This document shows positions 1 through 12,300 of a stretch of DNA of 64,000 nt, piece after piece. Under the pieces are notes generated by a model, which was not told the origin of the DNA, did not search any database, and worked only from the letters and a program-made list of their open reading frames with translations. The translations under genes were made by a program, and so were the position numbers. The stretch covers positions 61,583,918 to 61,647,917 of the forward strand of contig CM069459.1 of NCBI GenBank assembly GCA_035610835.1, given 5' to 3'. This DNA is from Ophiura sarsii. Its lineage: Eukaryota > Echinodermata > Ophiuroidea > Amphilepidida > Ophiuridae. Positions within the stretch are counted from its first letter, which is position 1; every line of letters begins with the position of its first letter.

Positions 1-330
1 AGCTAAACGTTGAGAAAACATCTTCCTGTCGTTTATATATCTCAAGACCAGTATCTATATCTATATATCTTAATACCAGTGGCTATATAACTTAAAAATA
101 TAGACCCAACATGAAATATGCCTGTTTTGTTTTGACAATAAATCAAAGTTGTCAAGCCATTACGCCCATTTATAAGAATGAGTACATCTGCACTCTTTCG
201 GTACCAAAATCTAGGACATTATGATTATTCAAGAAATAGAAGACACAATGATAGTGCTGATTAAAAACAAATAATGCAAATCATGATTGTTAGAAAAAAG
301 AAGCAACAAATAAATCATTATCGAATAGAA

Positions 331-401
331 GCTTAGACAAGGATTCGAACCCGGGACAGTGGGGTGCAAGTCTCATATGTAAACCACTACACCAACCGGG
401 C
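331..401 (-). pseudogene. tRNA-like Pol III unit, left member of divergent pair, unit 1
   Basis: Read on the minus strand, this 71-nt segment has a tRNA-like A box (TGGTGTAGTGGTTTAC) and a perfect B box (GGTTCGAATCC), and begins GCCCGGT. The acceptor stem has several mismatches and the anticodon stem does not pair, so it is not a working tRNA. The anticodon-loop position would read TGC. A run of six T on the minus strand at 299-294 could end Pol III transcription, giving a transcript of about 108 nt. It may be a tRNA-derived SINE head or a decayed tRNA gene. Confidence 0.7.
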
Positions 402-907
402 GTGTGTGCATATTGTAACTGAATTATACGCTATCAATGCTCGTGTATTGTCATCGCAATGGTGAATCAATATCATCGGTTCACCATAAGAAATCATCAA
501 ATGTGTCATTGTTACGAAATACAGAACTGATTTTTCAATGGATAAGGGATTAGAGGACAAATACCGTTCATATAGACCCTTTTTAAGCAAAGATTAAGCA
601 CCGCATACCTACCTTTCAACGGTGTACCATTGGTGAAATAATATAAATCTATAGTCATATATGTTTAAATTCAGCAGGGGTGAACCGTTGAAACATAACG
701 AAGATGCGATTCATTTCTTCTAAAAGATAGCCTATGAGTTTCACATTGTCCACTAAACACTAATCCATTGAGAGAAAAAAGTTTTGCATTTCATAATAAT
801 GATAAATTTGATGAGTTGTATAATGGTGTACCGTTGCAATGATTCACCGCTGCAATAACAATGCACGTGTATTGATAGCGTATAATTCAATTACAACATG
901 CACACAC

Positions 908-978
908 GCCCGGTTGGTGTAGTGGTTAACATATGAGACTTCCACGCCGCGGCCCCAGGTTCGAATCCTTGCCCAAGC
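908..978 (+). pseudogene. tRNA-like Pol III unit, right member of divergent pair, unit 1
   Basis: This 71-nt segment mirrors the one at 331-401 and points the other way. The A box (TGGTGTAGTGGTTAAC) and B box (GGTTCGAATCC) are intact, while the acceptor and anticodon stems are mismatched. The anticodon-loop position would read TCC. A T5 run at 984-988 directly follows the 3' end and would act as a Pol III terminator, for a transcript of about 80 nt. The 5' flank is also part of the inverted repeat, so a longer tRNA-like locus was duplicated head to head. Confidence 0.7.
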
Positions 979-1097
979 TTCTATTTTTCTTCTTCTTGTG
1001 TGTGCCTCTAAGCTTATTTCTAAACGATCATAAAGTCCATTTTTTAAATAATCGGCACGTTATCTTAGAGTTTTGTCTTCATGGCGCATTATTTGAT

Positions 1098-1560
1098 ATA
1101 TGTGACTTTATTTATTTTCCATAATTTCATATTTAAATGATAAGAACATAACGTGTCATCTTCTGAAGATAGTAATGTTTGCATGAACTATAACAATGAC
1201 AAGGCCTATTATACACCTATAGTCGCACACAATTAACATACAGAGACAGCGTTAGTAAATAATGACCAGTCCCTAATACACAAAGTGACTTTTCGTTCTT
1301 CTATCTTTGTTTGTATTAGCCATTCTGTTTATGTGGCTTTATTTATTTTGTAAATAAATGTTATTATGATTATTTTCCATGATTATATATTTTAATGCTA
1401 GGAACATAACATGGCATCGTGTCATTAATTGCTATCTTCTGAAGATAGTAATGTTTGCATGAACTATAACAATTGCAAGGCCTATTATAGACCTATCGTC
1501 GCACACATTTAATATACAGAGACAGCCTTAGTAATTAATGGCCAGTCCCTAATACACTTT
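1098..1560 (+). repeat. Diverged internal direct repeat in the satellite unit
   Basis: Two related stretches (about 1098-1285 and 1332-1560) share a roughly 125-bp core starting TCTTCTGAAGATAGTAATG and ending near CCAGTCCCTAATACAC, 275 bp apart. Each is preceded by a similar TTTATTTATTTT segment. The copies differ at many positions, so this duplication is older than the amplification of the 2405-bp unit. It recurs in every unit. Confidence 0.8.
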
Positions 1561-1818
1561 TGTCTGACTTAATATGCCGTCTATCAAATGTTGATTAGAA
1601 ATCAATTAATACATATACGAACTCTAATTGTTCTTCAACATTTTGTTTCACATCCATGAAAATAAATTGTAAAAATAACATGTTTTGACGTATATGTTGC
1701 CTAAGTATTGACTGACCAATCCCTAAATGACGTAATTGATACTTGTAACTTTTTGGGAATGTTGACAATATACCCTACAATAATCGTGCAAAACCTCGTT
1801 AGCATCGGGCATTTGGTT

Positions 1819-2203
1819 CTAAAGTTATAGCCAAAAAACCAATCCCACATGGCGAATTTAGGATTTCGCTCAGACAATCAAGGAAAATAATAGTTGGCAC
1901 ACTTGACGCAACTTATTACAAATATCCCTGTGCTCGCAATTGAGATCAGACTTGGGACATAGCACTGTTTAATAGAAAGCAAAAGTCTCCCCCTTTCCTA
2001 TATCCTTCCCCATCCCCCATCAATCAATGTTGGGGGACCTACCATGGCTTCTGATAATATGACTCGGATCAACATTGCCTCCGGGGAGAGGGGCGGGTTT
2101 TTTTCCGTAATTAAGACAAAGTGTGCCAACCTTTTTTTCCTTGATTGTCTGAGTCATTTGCTAAAAAAATCATCTGTGTTAAGTCTTTTGGCTATAACAT
2201 GAG
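1819..2203. mobile_element. MITE-like foldback in the satellite unit
   Basis: The left arm 1819-1904 and right arm 2118-2203 are imperfect inverted repeats of about 86 bp around a 213-bp loop. Matching blocks include AAGTGTGCCAAC, CCTTGATTGTCTG and GGCTATAAC. No coding sequence is present. Copies recur at 4224-4608, 6629-7013 and 9034-9418, and truncated at 11439-11768. The array's right boundary lies inside the right arm of the last copy. The superfamily is not determined because the outer ends are not sharp. Confidence 0.7.
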
Positions 2204-2735
2204 ATTAAACAAAGATTTCTTCACCAGATTTGGACGACAGATAGGTTATAACACTGGTCACGTGTTCAAACAATATGCGTCAACGTAGTTTTAGGGACCG
2301 GTCACTTTTAAATACGGAGGTATATTTTTCACTTAAAATGGCAGTGAAACTATAGACATGACCAGTTATTTAAATTCAGATGGATGCTCGACCTCATATA
2401 TCATCAGCTAAACGTTGAGAAAACATCTTCCTGTCGTTTATATATCTCAAGACCAGTATCTATATCTATATATCTTAATACCAGTGGCTATATAACTTAA
2501 AAATATAGACCCAACATGAAATATGCCTGTTTTGTTTTGACAATAAATCAAAGTTGTCAAGCCATTACGCCCATTTATAAGAATGAGTACATCTGCACTC
2601 TTTCGGTACCAAAATCTAGGACATTATGATTATTCAAGAAATAGAAGACACAATGATAGTGCTGATTAAAAACAAATAATGCAAATCATGATTGTTAGAA
2701 AAAAGAAGCAACAAATAAATCATTATCGAATAGAA

Positions 2736-2806
2736 GCTTAGACAAGGATTCGAACCCGGGACAGTGGGGTGCAAGTCTCATATGTAAACCACTACACCAA
2801 CCGGGC
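2736..2806 (-). pseudogene. tRNA-like Pol III unit, left member, unit 2
   Basis: This is the second-unit copy of the 331-401 element, offset by exactly 2405 bp. Its A and B boxes and downstream T run are the same, and its stems are equally degenerate. Confidence 0.7.
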
Positions 2807-3312
2807 GTGTGTGCATATTGTAACTGAATTATACGCTATCAATGCTCGTGTATTGTCATCGCAATGGTGAATCAATATCATCGGTTCACCATAAGAAATC
2901 ATCAAATGTGTCATTGTTACGAAATACAGAACTGATTTTTCAATGGATAAGGGATTAGAGGACAAATACCGTTCATATAGACCCTTTTTAAGCAAAGATT
3001 AAGCACCGCATACCTACCTTTCAACGGTGTACCATTGGTGAAATAATATAAATCTATAGTCATATATGTTTAAATTCAGCAGGGGTGAACCGTTGAAACA
3101 TAACGAAGATGCGATTCATTTCTTCTAAAAGATAGCCTATGAGTTTCACATTGTCCACTAAACACTAATCCATTGAGAGAAAAAAGTTTTGCATTTCATA
3201 ATAATGATAAATTTGATGAGTTGTATAATGGTGTACCGTTGCAATGATTCACCGCTGCAATAACAATGCACGTGTATTGATAGCGTATAATTCAATTACA
3301 ACATGCACACAC

Positions 3313-3383
3313 GCCCGGTTGGTGTAGTGGTTAACATATGAGACTTCCACGCCGCGGCCCCAGGTTCGAATCCTTGCCCAAGC
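3313..3383 (+). pseudogene. tRNA-like Pol III unit, right member, unit 2
   Basis: This is the second-unit copy of the 908-978 element. The B box GGTTCGAATCC and the T5 run just past the 3' end are retained. Confidence 0.7.
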
Positions 3384-5140
3384 TTCTATTTTTCTTCTTC
3401 TTGTGTGTGCCTCTAAGCTTATTTCTAAACGATCATAAAGTCCATTTTTTAAATAATCGGCACGTTATCTTAGAGTTTTGTCTTCATGGCGCATTATTTG
3501 ATATATGTGACTTTATTTATTTTCCATAATTTCATATTTAAATGATAAGAACATAACGTGTCATCTTCTGAAGATAGTAATGTTTGCATGAACTATAACA
3601 ATGACAAGGCCTATTATACACCTATAGTCGCACACAATTAACATACAGAGACAGCGTTAGTAAATAATGACCAGTCCCTAATACACAAAGTGACTTTTCG
3701 TTCTTCTATCTTTGTTTGTATTAGCCATTCTGTTTATGTGGCTTTATTTATTTTGTAAATAAATGTTATTATGATTATTTTCCATGATTATATATTTTAA
3801 TGCTAGGAACATAACATGGCATCGTGTCATTAATTGCTATCTTCTGAAGATAGTAATGTTTGCATGAACTATAACAATTGCAAGGCCTATTATAGACCTA
3901 TCGTCGCACACATTTAATATACAGAGACAGCCTTAGTAATTAATGGCCAGTCCCTAATACACTTTTGTCTGACTTAATATGCCGTCTATCAAATGTTGAT
4001 TAGAAATCAATTAATACATATACGAACTCTAATTGTTCTTCAACATTTTGTTTCACATCCATGAAAATAAATTGTAAAAATAACATGTTTTGACGTATAT
4101 GTTGCCTAAGTATTGACTGACCAATCCCTAAATGACGTAATTGATACTTGTAACTTTTTGGGAATGTTGACAATATACCCTACAATAATCGTGCAAAACC
4201 TCGTTAGCATCGGGCATTTGGTTCTAAAGTTATAGCCAAAAAACCAATCCCACATGGCGAATTTAGGATTTCGCTCAGACAATCAAGGAAAATAATAGTT
4301 GGCACACTTGACGCAACTTATTACAAATATCCCTGTGCTCGCAATTGAGATCAGACTTGGGACATAGCACTGTTTAATAGAAAGCAAAAGTCTCCCCCTT
4401 TCCTATATCCTTCCCCATCCCCCATCAATCAATGTTGGGGGACCTACCATGGCTTCTGATAATATGACTCGGATCAACATTGCCTCCGGGGAGAGGGGCG
4501 GGTTTTTTTCCGTAATTAAGACAAAGTGTGCCAACCTTTTTTTCCTTGATTGTCTGAGTCATTTGCTAAAAAAATCATCTGTGTTAAGTCTTTTGGCTAT
4601 AACATGAGATTAAACAAAGATTTCTTCACCAGATTTGGACGACAGATAGGTTATAACACTGGTCACGTGTTCAAACAATATGCGTCAACGTAGTTTTAGG
4701 GACCGGTCACTTTTAAATACGGAGGTATATTTTTCACTTAAAATGGCAGTGAAACTATAGACATGACCAGTTATTTAAATTCAGATGGATGCTCGACCTC
4801 ATATATCATCAGCTAAACGTTGAGAAAACATCTTCCTGTCGTTTATATATCTCAAGACCAGTATCTATATCTATATATCTTAATACCAGTGGCTATATAA
4901 CTTAAAAATATAGACCCAACATGAAATATGCCTGTTTTGTTTTGACAATAAATCAAAGTTGTCAAGCCATTACGCCCATTTATAAGAATGAGTACATCTG
5001 CACTCTTTCGGTACCAAAATCTAGGACATTATGATTATTCAAGAAATAGAAGACACAATGATAGTGCTGATTAAAAACAAATAATGCAAATCATGATTGT
5101 TAGAAAAAAGAAGCAACAAATAAATCATTATCGAATAGAA

Positions 5141-5211
5141 GCTTAGACAAGGATTCGAACCCGGGACAGTGGGGTGCAAGTCTCATATGTAAACCACTAC
5201 ACCAACCGGGC
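5141..5211 (-). pseudogene. tRNA-like Pol III unit, left member, unit 3
   Basis: This is the third-unit copy of the 331-401 element, with an intact internal promoter and broken stems. Confidence 0.7.
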
Positions 5212-5717
5212 GTGTGTGCATATTGTAACTGAATTATACGCTATCAATGCTCGTGTATTGTCATCGCAATGGTGAATCAATATCATCGGTTCACCATAAG
5301 AAATCATCAAATGTGTCATTGTTACGAAATACAGAACTGATTTTTCAATGGATAAGGGATTAGAGGACAAATACCGTTCATATAGACCCTTTTTAAGCAA
5401 AGATTAAGCACCGCATACCTACCTTTCAACGGTGTACCATTGGTGAAATAATATAAATCTATAGTCATATATGTTTAAATTCAGCAGGGGTGAACCGTTG
5501 AAACATAACGAAGATGCGATTCATTTCTTCTAAAAGATAGCCTATGAGTTTCACATTGTCCACTAAACACTAATCCATTGAGAGAAAAAAGTTTTGCATT
5601 TCATAATAATGATAAATTTGATGAGTTGTATAATGGTGTACCGTTGCAATGATTCACCGCTGCAATAACAATGCACGTGTATTGATAGCGTATAATTCAA
5701 TTACAACATGCACACAC

Positions 5718-5788
5718 GCCCGGTTGGTGTAGTGGTTAACATATGAGACTTCCACGCCGCGGCCCCAGGTTCGAATCCTTGCCCAAGC
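5718..5788 (+). pseudogene. tRNA-like Pol III unit, right member, unit 3
   Basis: This is the third-unit copy of the 908-978 element, with the same boxes and terminator. Confidence 0.7.
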
Positions 5789-7545
5789 TTCTATTTTTCT
5801 TCTTCTTGTGTGTGCCTCTAAGCTTATTTCTAAACGATCATAAAGTCCATTTTTTAAATAATCGGCACGTTATCTTAGAGTTTTGTCTTCATGGCGCATT
5901 ATTTGATATATGTGACTTTATTTATTTTCCATAATTTCATATTTAAATGATAAGAACATAACGTGTCATCTTCTGAAGATAGTAATGTTTGCATGAACTA
6001 TAACAATGACAAGGCCTATTATACACCTATAGTCGCACACAATTAACATACAGAGACAGCGTTAGTAAATAATGACCAGTCCCTAATACACAAAGTGACT
6101 TTTCGTTCTTCTATCTTTGTTTGTATTAGCCATTCTGTTTATGTGGCTTTATTTATTTTGTAAATAAATGTTATTATGATTATTTTCCATGATTATATAT
6201 TTTAATGCTAGGAACATAACATGGCATCGTGTCATTAATTGCTATCTTCTGAAGATAGTAATGTTTGCATGAACTATAACAATTGCAAGGCCTATTATAG
6301 ACCTATCGTCGCACACATTTAATATACAGAGACAGCCTTAGTAATTAATGGCCAGTCCCTAATACACTTTTGTCTGACTTAATATGCCGTCTATCAAATG
6401 TTGATTAGAAATCAATTAATACATATACGAACTCTAATTGTTCTTCAACATTTTGTTTCACATCCATGAAAATAAATTGTAAAAATAACATGTTTTGACG
6501 TATATGTTGCCTAAGTATTGACTGACCAATCCCTAAATGACGTAATTGATACTTGTAACTTTTTGGGAATGTTGACAATATACCCTACAATAATCGTGCA
6601 AAACCTCGTTAGCATCGGGCATTTGGTTCTAAAGTTATAGCCAAAAAACCAATCCCACATGGCGAATTTAGGATTTCGCTCAGACAATCAAGGAAAATAA
6701 TAGTTGGCACACTTGACGCAACTTATTACAAATATCCCTGTGCTCGCAATTGAGATCAGACTTGGGACATAGCACTGTTTAATAGAAAGCAAAAGTCTCC
6801 CCCTTTCTTATATCCTTCCCCATCCCCCATCAATCAATGTTGGGGGACCTACCATGGCTTCTGATAATATGACTCGGATCAACATTGCCTCCGGGGAGAG
6901 GGGCGGGTTTTTTTCCGTAATTAAGACAAAGTGTGCCAACCTTTTTTTCCTTGATTGTCTGAGTCATTTGCTAAAAAAATCATCTGTGTTAAGTCTTTTG
7001 GCTATAACATGAGATTAAACAAAGATTTCTTCACCAGATTTGGACGACAGATAGGTTATAACACTGGTCACGTGTTCAAACAATATGCGTCAACGTAGTT
7101 TTAGGGACCGGTCACTTTTAAATACGGAGGTATATTTTTCACTTAAAATGGCAGTGAAACTATAGACATGACCAGTTATTTAAATTCAGATGGATGCTCG
7201 ACCTCATATATCATCAGCTAAACGTTGAGAAAACATCTTCCTGTCGTTTATATATCTCAAGACCAGTATCTATATCTATATATCTTAATACCAGTGGCTA
7301 TATAACTTAAAAATATAGACCCAACATGAAATATGCCTGTTTTGTTTTGACAATAAATCAAAGTTGTCAAGCCATTACGCCCATTTATAAGAATGAGTAC
7401 ATCTGCACTCTTTCGGTACCAAAATCTAGGACATTATGATTATTCAAGAAATAGAAGACACAATGATAGTGCTGATTAAAAACAAATAATGCAAATCATG
7501 ATTGTTAGAAAAAAGAAGCAACAAATAAATCATTATCGAATAGAA

Positions 7546-7616
7546 GCTTAGACAAGGATTCGAACCCGGGACAGTGGGGTGCAAGTCTCATATGTAAACC
7601 ACTACACCAACCGGGC
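7546..7616 (-). pseudogene. tRNA-like Pol III unit, left member, unit 4
   Basis: This is the fourth-unit copy of the 331-401 element. Confidence 0.7.
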
Positions 7617-8122
7617 GTGTGTGCATATTGTAACTGAATTATACGCTATCAATGCTCGTGTATTGTCATCGCAATGGTGAATCAATATCATCGGTTCACC
7701 ATAAGAAATCATCAAATGTGTCATTGTTACGAAATACAGAACTGATTTTTCAATGGATAAGGGATTAGAGGACAAATACCGTTCATATAGACCCTTTTTA
7801 AGCAAAGATTAAGCACCGCATACCTACCTTTCAACGGTGTACCATTGGTGAAATAATATAAATCTATAGTCATATATGTTTAAATTCAGCAGGGGTGAAC
7901 CGTTGAAACATAACGAAGATGCGATTCATTTCTTCTAAAAGATAGCCTATGAGTTTCACATTGTCCACTAAACACTAATCCATTGAGAGAAAAAAGTTTT
8001 GCATTTCATAATAATGATAAATTTGATGAGTTGTATAATGGTGTACCGTTGCAATGATTCACCGCTGCAATAACAATGCACGTGTATTGATAGCGTATAA
8101 TTCAATTACAACATGCACACAC

Positions 8123-8193
8123 GCCCGGTTGGTGTAGTGGTTAACATATGAGACTTCCACGCCGCGGCCCCAGGTTCGAATCCTTGCCCAAGC
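8123..8193 (+). pseudogene. tRNA-like Pol III unit, right member, unit 4
   Basis: This is the fourth-unit copy of the 908-978 element. Confidence 0.7.
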
Positions 8194-9950
8194 TTCTATT
8201 TTTCTTCTTCTTGTGTGTGCCTCTAAGCTTATTTCTAAACGATCATAAAGTCCATTTTTTAAATAATCGGCACGTTATCTTAGAGTTTTGTCTTCATGGC
8301 GCATTATTTGATATATGTGACTTTATTTATTTTCCATAATTTCATATTTAAATGATAAGAACATAACGTGTCATCTTCTGAAGATAGTAATGTTTGCATG
8401 AACTATAACAATGACAAGGCCTATTATACACCTATAGTCGCACACAATTAACATACAGAGACAGCGTTAGTAAATAATGACCAGTCCCTAATACACAAAG
8501 TGACTTTTCGTTCTTCTATCTTTGTTTGTATTAGCCATTCTGTTTATGTGGCTTTATTTATTTTGTAAATAAATGTTATTATGATTATTTTCCATGATTA
8601 TATATTTTAATGCTAGGAACATAACATGGCATCGTGTCATTAATTGCTATCTTCTGAAGATAGTAATGTTTGCATGAACTATAACAATTGCAAGGCCTAT
8701 TATAGACCTATCGTCGCACACATTTAATATACAGAGACAGCCTTAGTAATTAATGGCCAGTCCCTAATACACTTTTGTCTGACTTAATATGCCGTCTATC
8801 AAATGTTGATTAGAAATCAATTAATACATATACGAACTCTAATTGTTCTTCAACATTTTGTTTCACATCCATGAAAATAAATTGTAAAAATAACATGTTT
8901 TGACGTATATGTTGCCTAAGTATTGACTGACCAATCCCTAAATGACGTAATTGATACTTGTAACTTTTTGGGAATGTTGACAATATACCCTACAATAATC
9001 GTGCAAAACCTCGTTAGCATCGGGCATTTGGTTCTAAAGTTATAGCCAAAAAACCAATCCCACATGGCGAATTTAGGATTTCGCTCAGACAATCAAGGAA
9101 AATAATAGTTGGCACACTTGACGCAACTTATTACAAATATCCCTGTGCTCGCAATTGAGATCAGACTTGGGACATAGCACTGTTTAATAGAAAGCAAAAG
9201 TCTCCCCCTTTCTTATATCCTTCCCCATCCCCCATCAATCAATGTTGGGGGACCTACCATGGCTTCTGATAATATGACTCGGATCAACATTGCCTCCGGG
9301 GAGAGGGGCGGGTTTTTTTCCGTAATTAAGACAAAGTGTGCCAACCTTTTTTTCCTTGATTGTCTGAGTCATTTGCTAAAAAAATCATCTGTGTTAAGTC
9401 TTTTGGCTATAACATGAGATTAAACAAAGATTTCTTCACCAGATTTGGACGACAGATAGGTTATAACACTGGTCACGTGTTCAAACAATATGCGTCAACG
9501 TAGTTTTAGGGACCGGTCACTTTTAAATACGGAGGTATATTTTTCACTTAAAATGGCAGTGAAACTATAGACATGACCAGTTATTTAAATTCAGATGGAT
9601 GCTCGACCTCATATATCATCAGCTAAACGTTGAGAAAACATCTTCCTGTCGTTTATATATCTCAAGACCAGTATCTATATCTATATATCTTAATACCAGT
9701 GGCTATATAACTTAAAAATATAGACCCAACATGAAATATGCCTGTTTTGTTTTGACAATAAATCAAAGTTGTCAAGCCATTACGCCCATTTATAAGAATG
9801 AGTACATCTGCACTCTTTCGGTACCAAAATCTAGGACATTATGATTATTCAAGAAATAGAAGACACAATGATAGTGCTGATTAAAAACAAATAATGCAAA
9901 TCATGATTGTTAGAAAAAAGAAGCAACAAATAAATCATTATCGAATAGAA

Positions 9951-10021
9951 GCTTAGACAAGGATTCGAACCCGGGACAGTGGGGTGCAAGTCTCATATGT
10001 AAACCACTACACCAACCGGGC
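9951..10021 (-). pseudogene. tRNA-like Pol III unit, left member, unit 5
   Basis: This is the fifth-unit copy of the 331-401 element. Both tRNA-like segments survive in the truncated fifth unit. Confidence 0.7.
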
Positions 10022-10527
10022 GTGTGTGCATATTGTAACTGAATTATACGCTATCAATGCTCGTGTATTGTCATCGCAATGGTGAATCAATATCATCGGT
10101 TCACCATAAGAAATCATCAAATGTGTCATTGTTACGAAATACAGAACTGATTTTTCAATGGATAAGGGATTAGAGGACAAATACCGTTCATATAGACCCT
10201 TTTTAAGCAAAGATTAAGCACCGCATACCTACCTTTCAACGGTGTACCATTGGTGAAATAATATAAATCTATAGTCATATATGTTTAAATTCAGCAGGGG
10301 TGAACCGTTGAAACATAACGAAGATGCGATTCATTTCTTCTAAAAGATAGCCTATGAGTTTCACATTGTCCACTAAACACTAATCCATTGAGAGAAAAAA
10401 GTTTTGCATTTCATAATAATGATAAATTTGATGAGTTGTATAATGGTGTACCGTTGCAATGATTCACCGCTGCAATAACAATGCACGTGTATTGATAGCG
10501 TATAATTCAATTACAACATGCACACAC

Positions 10528-10598
10528 GCCCGGTTGGTGTAGTGGTTAACATATGAGACTTCCACGCCGCGGCCCCAGGTTCGAATCCTTGCCCAAGC
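10528..10598 (+). pseudogene. tRNA-like Pol III unit, right member, unit 5
   Basis: This is the fifth-unit copy of the 908-978 element. Confidence 0.7.
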
Positions 10599-11768
10599 TT
10601 CTATTTTTCTTCTTCTTGTGTGTGCCTCTAAGCTTATTTCTAAACGATCATAAAGTCCATTTTTTAAATAATCGGCACGTTATCTTAGAGTTTTGTCTTC
10701 ATGGCGCATTATTTGATATATGTGACTTTATTTATTTTCCATAATTTCATATTTAAATGATAAGAACATAACGTGTCATCTTCTGAAGATAGTAATGTTT
10801 GCATGAACTATAACAATGACAAGGCCTATTATACACCTATAGTCGCACACAATTAACATACAGAGACAGCGTTAGTAAATAATGACCAGTCCCTAATACA
10901 CAAAGTGACTTTTCGTTCTTCTATCTTTGTTTGTATTAGCCATTCTGTTTATGTGGCTTTATTTATTTTGTAAATAAATGTTATTATGATTATTTTCCAT
11001 GATTATATATTTTAATGCTAGGAACATAACATGGCATCGTGTCATTAATTGCTATCTTCTGAAGATAGTAATGTTTGCATGAACTATAACAATTGCAAGG
11101 CCTATTATAGACCTATCGTCGCACACATTTAATATACAGAGACAGCCTTAGTAATTAATGGCCAGTCCCTAATACACTTTTGTCTGACTTAATATGCCGT
11201 CTATCAAATGTTGATTAGAAATCAATTAATACATATACGAACTCTAATTGTTCTTCAACATTTTGTTTCACATCCATGAAAATAAATTGTAAAAATAACA
11301 TGTTTTGACGTATATGTTGCCTAAGTATTGACTGACCAATCCCTAAATGACGTAATTGATACTTGTAACTTTTTGGGAATGTTGACAATATACCCTACAA
11401 TAATCGTGCAAAACCTCGTTAGCATCGGGCATTTGGTTCTAAAGTTATAGCCAAAAAACCAATCCCACATGGCGAATTTAGGATTTCGCTCAGACAATCA
11501 AGGAAAATAATAGTTGGCACACTTGACGCAACTTATTACAAATATCCCTGTGCTCGCAATTGAGATCAGACTTGGGACATAGCACTGTTTAATAGAAAGC
11601 AAAAGTCTCCCCCTTTCTTATATCCTTCCCCATCCCCCATCAATCAATGTTGGGGGACCTACCATGGTTTCTGATAATATGACTCGGATCAACATTGCCT
11701 CCGGGGAGAGAGGCGGGTTTTTCCCCGTAATCAAGACAAAGTGTGCCAACCTTTTTTTCCTTGATTGT

Positions 11769-12300
11769 AGCTGGCTGGCAAGTTTTTACATAACCCGGGA
11801 GCACCGCAACACTTTTTGTTATACTTCATGCTATTTTTGGTTGCACCATGTAGCTTGGTAGCCCATAATAAGTTGTTTGACCAATTTCGGGGATACCCCC
11901 CAAAAGTTTCACACCGACCCCCCCTCCGGGGTGTCAAACTTTTACTTTGTCGAAAGTATGTCAATATGGGGTTCAAATGAAAGATAATCAAACAGGGAAT
12001 TCATATCTAGACACATTATCTATGTATGATTAACCATTTTCAATTTATTTGCAAAAAACAGTACTTAAAATGCAGTATTTTGCATATTCGGCAATACAAT
12101 TTGACATAAAAGAAGACAACCACATTTTACAATGTTACAAAGCCATTAAATCTTGCAAAAATCCTTGAACATAATGTTGCCCATGACATATCTATCTTGG
12201 AATGACAGAACAAATTCACTTAAGATCTTCCTATCATGAGTCTTAACCCCTCAAATACCCCCCAAAATTGTCCAATAATCGCTCTCTTGATATCAGGAGC
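11769..12300 (+). repeat. Array junction and solo left end of a piggyBac-like family
   Basis: Homology to the satellite ends at 11768. From 11790 (ATAA, then CCCGGGAGCACCG) to about 12280, the sequence is a diverged direct copy of the left end of the element starting at 12306, about 511 bp further on. The copies share TTATACTTCATGCTATTTT, GAAAGTATGTCAATATGG and TTAAAATGCAGTATTTTGC. This copy has no matching right end of its own, so it is either a duplication of the element's left end or a truncated relative. Confidence 0.75.

Larger units (their letters stand above)
331..985. repeat. Inverted repeat with tRNA-like ends inside the satellite unit
   Basis: The left arm (about 331-485) and right arm (about 823-985) are imperfect reverse complements. 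They include the tRNA-like segments and about 70 bp of their shared 5' flank, for example TTGATAGCGTATAATTCA on one arm and its complement on the other. A short motif close to GGTGWACCGTTG recurs in either orientation near 474, 616, 679 and 824 in the loop. The same structure is present in every unit at 2405-bp intervals. It resembles a foldback element whose arms each carry a Pol III promoter facing outward. Confidence 0.8.
1..11768. repeat. Tandem array of a 2405-bp unit, 4.9 copies
   Basis: Units begin at 1, 2406, 4811, 7216 and 9621 and read as nearly identical over their full length. The fifth copy stops matching after 11768, which is unit position 2148, and the array runs off the left edge of the window. 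The only difference I found among inner copies is C at 1998 and 4403 versus T at 6808, 9213 and 11618. The last 100 bases of copy 5 carry several extra substitutions. No open frame exceeds 67 codons and none looks like a known protein. Each unit has two tRNA-like Pol III units, an inverted repeat around them, an internal direct repeat and a second foldback. The array looks like a recently amplified or homogenised satellite built from mobile-element parts. Confidence 0.97.

Noticed and set aside
331..978. Functional tRNA genes (Ala-TGC or Gly-TCC)
   Set aside because: The acceptor and anticodon stems have several mismatches; only the internal promoter boxes are intact.
387..11124. Repeated 67- and 63-codon open frames in the satellite
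   Set aside because: They run through the tRNA-like segments and AT-rich flank, match no protein family, and recur only because the unit recurs.
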